Positions 4,998-5,893 of a DNA stretch of 5,893 bases are shown here, one piece after another. The stretch is from Candidatus Dormiibacterota bacterium (GTDB lineage: Bacteria > Chloroflexota > Dormibacteria > Aeolococcales > Aeolococcaceae): assembly GCA_003135255.1 (NCBI GenBank), contig PLAX01000004.1, positions 5,793 through 11,685 on the forward strand. Reading direction: 5' to 3'. The notes under the pieces are model-generated. The model was given only the letters and a program-made list of their open reading frames with translations, was not told where the DNA came from and made no database searches. Within the stretch, counting starts at the first letter, position 1, and each line of letters starts with the position of its first letter. A program made the translations under genes and the position numbers.

Positions 4998-5893
4998 TCA
5001 GAGAGGGGAGATGATCAGCCCGGTCGGGACCTTGGGGTAGAAGTAGGTCGACTTCTGGGGCATGTTCTCGCGGGCGTCGGCCACCGCCATGACCTCCTGG
5101 CTGGTGCACGGGGACACGAGGAACGCCAGGCCCGCCCGCCCGTCCCGCACCGCCGCGACCGCGTCGGCGGGATCGCGGGTGTAGTCGAGCGCGCTCTCCC
5201 GCAGCTCAGCCTCCCCGATCCCGCACCCGCTGATGACCTCCGACTGGAGAACGGAGACGTCGAGGGCGTCACGGCGCGAGCCCGTGTCGCGCCGGGGCCG
5301 GCGGAGCACAGCGGTGCCATCGGGCGCCACCAGCACGTAGGCGTGCTCCGTAGCCCGTCGCTCCCCCAGGCGGGCGAGGGAGGCGACCGGGTCGGCCACC
5401 GGTTCCAGCTCCCAGGTCCCGCCCAGCCGGGCCAGCAGCTCCTCCCGGCTGATCGGCAGCCCGGGGCGCGGGCGCACCAGGCGGTGGATGGGGAGGACCA
5501 CCAGGGCGGTGTCCTCGGCGGCGCTCGCGTAGACGAGGGCGAACTGGCTGTCGGCGTCCGCGCCGTCCCCGGCTGCACGCCGCTCGGCCGCGTACGCAGC
5601 CATGGTCTCGAAGCGGTGGTGGCCGTCGGCGATGTAGAGGGTGGAGGGGTCGAGCAGGGCGCCGATCTCGGCCAGGACGGCCCGGTCGCTGACCTGCCAG
5701 ACCAGCACCTTCTCCGGGCCCATCTCGCCGTCGAACCGCCCTCCGAGGAGAGCCCGACCCTGAGCGATCTCCGCGAGCCTCGTGACCAGCCCTGGAGCGC
5801 GGTCCCAGAGCAGCCAGACCGGGGACGTCTGGGCGCCTGTGGCGCGCATCAGCGCGAGCCGGTCCTCCTTCGGCCCGCGCAGGGTCAGCTCAT
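4998..5893 (-). CDS. DUF1015 (COG4198) family protein, N-terminus cut by window
   Basis: A widespread bacterial and archaeal family without an agreed function. The frame is open to the right edge, giving 297 visible residues; family members are about 400-450, so roughly 110-150 N-terminal residues are missing. An ATG at 5849 is internal, since EDRLALMRATGAQTSPVWLLWD reads through it and matches the usual family motif. The hallmark LYIADGHHRFETMAAY (DGHHR at 5627-5613) and the terminal MPQKSTYFYPKVPTGLI are both present. DGHHR resembles the motif in ParB/SerK-like proteins that bind nucleotides, which hints at, but does not prove, a nucleotide or phosphate role. No membrane segment is seen. 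It is co-oriented with hipBA but separated by 131 bp holding the three operators, so it is probably an independent unit. Confidence 0.92.
   Translation of the reverse strand, partial: ELTLRGPKEDRLALMRATGAQTSPVWLLWDRAPGLVTRLAEIAQGRALLGGRFDGEMGPEKVLVWQVSDRAVLAEIGALLDPSTLYIADGHHRFETMAAYAAERRAAGDGADADSQFALVYASAAEDTALVVLPIHRLVRPRPGLPISREELLARLGGTWELEPVADPVASLARLGERRATEHAYVLVAPDGTAVLRRPRRDTGSRRDALDVSVLQSEVISGCGIGEAELRESALDYTRDPADAVAAVRDGRAGLAFLVSPCTSQEVMAVADARENMPQKSTYFYPKVPTGLIISPL

Noticed and set aside
4996..5000. GCTCA as a possible fourth hip operator
   Set aside because: Only one arm is present, no TGAGC follows at the right distance, and it breaks the 50-bp spacing; it overlaps the stop codon of the DUF1015 gene.

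Overview
The window is about 70% G+C, with dense, nearly gapless genes and frequent GTG starts. This fits a high-GC, actinomycete-like bacterium or a high-GC Chloroflexota/Dormibacterota-type soil lineage. The sequence alone does not settle the phylum, and no rRNA, tRNA, insertion sequence, CRISPR array or replication origin is visible. Every gap between genes is shorter than 300 bases.

Left block (1-3282) looks like a small regulated export/modification cassette. A DrrA-family ABC exporter ATPase runs leftward off the window edge. A 239-bp divergent control region separates it from a TetR-family repressor gene pointing right. Downstream of tetR, on the same strand, come an alpha/beta hydrolase and a GNAT acetyltransferase, the latter two joined by a TGATG stop/start overlap. 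The control region holds a 7-bp-arm inverted repeat over the tetR -10 box, a 12-bp perfect palindrome over the likely exporter -10 box, a GC-rich inverted repeat between the two promoters, and a 19-codon leader ORF ending one base before the exporter start codon. The inferred scheme is that TetR represses both directions until a ligand, probably a small toxic compound, releases it. The tetR gene ends in a poly-proline tail encoded by an 80-base C-tract.

Middle block (3315-4976, minus strand) is a complete hipBA toxin-antitoxin operon. HipB is a small XRE repressor. HipA is a 441-residue Ser/Thr kinase with the catalytic residues in place and the P-loop autophosphorylation serine at residue 150, the same number as in E. 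coli HipA. Upstream of hipB lie three 16-bp palindromes (consensus GCTCAYSATCRTGAGC) starting at 4861, 4911 and 4961, exactly 50 bp apart. The first covers the likely -10/start region. These are the best candidates for HipB operators and the most striking non-coding signal in the window.

Right block (4998-5893, minus strand) is the C-terminal two-thirds or so of a DUF1015 (COG4198) family protein, cut by the right edge. Its 3' end faces the hip control region.

No wholly new system is evident. The points of novelty are regulatory: the phased hip operators, the exporter leader ORF, the dual palindromes between exporter and repressor, and the C-tract/poly-proline end of tetR.
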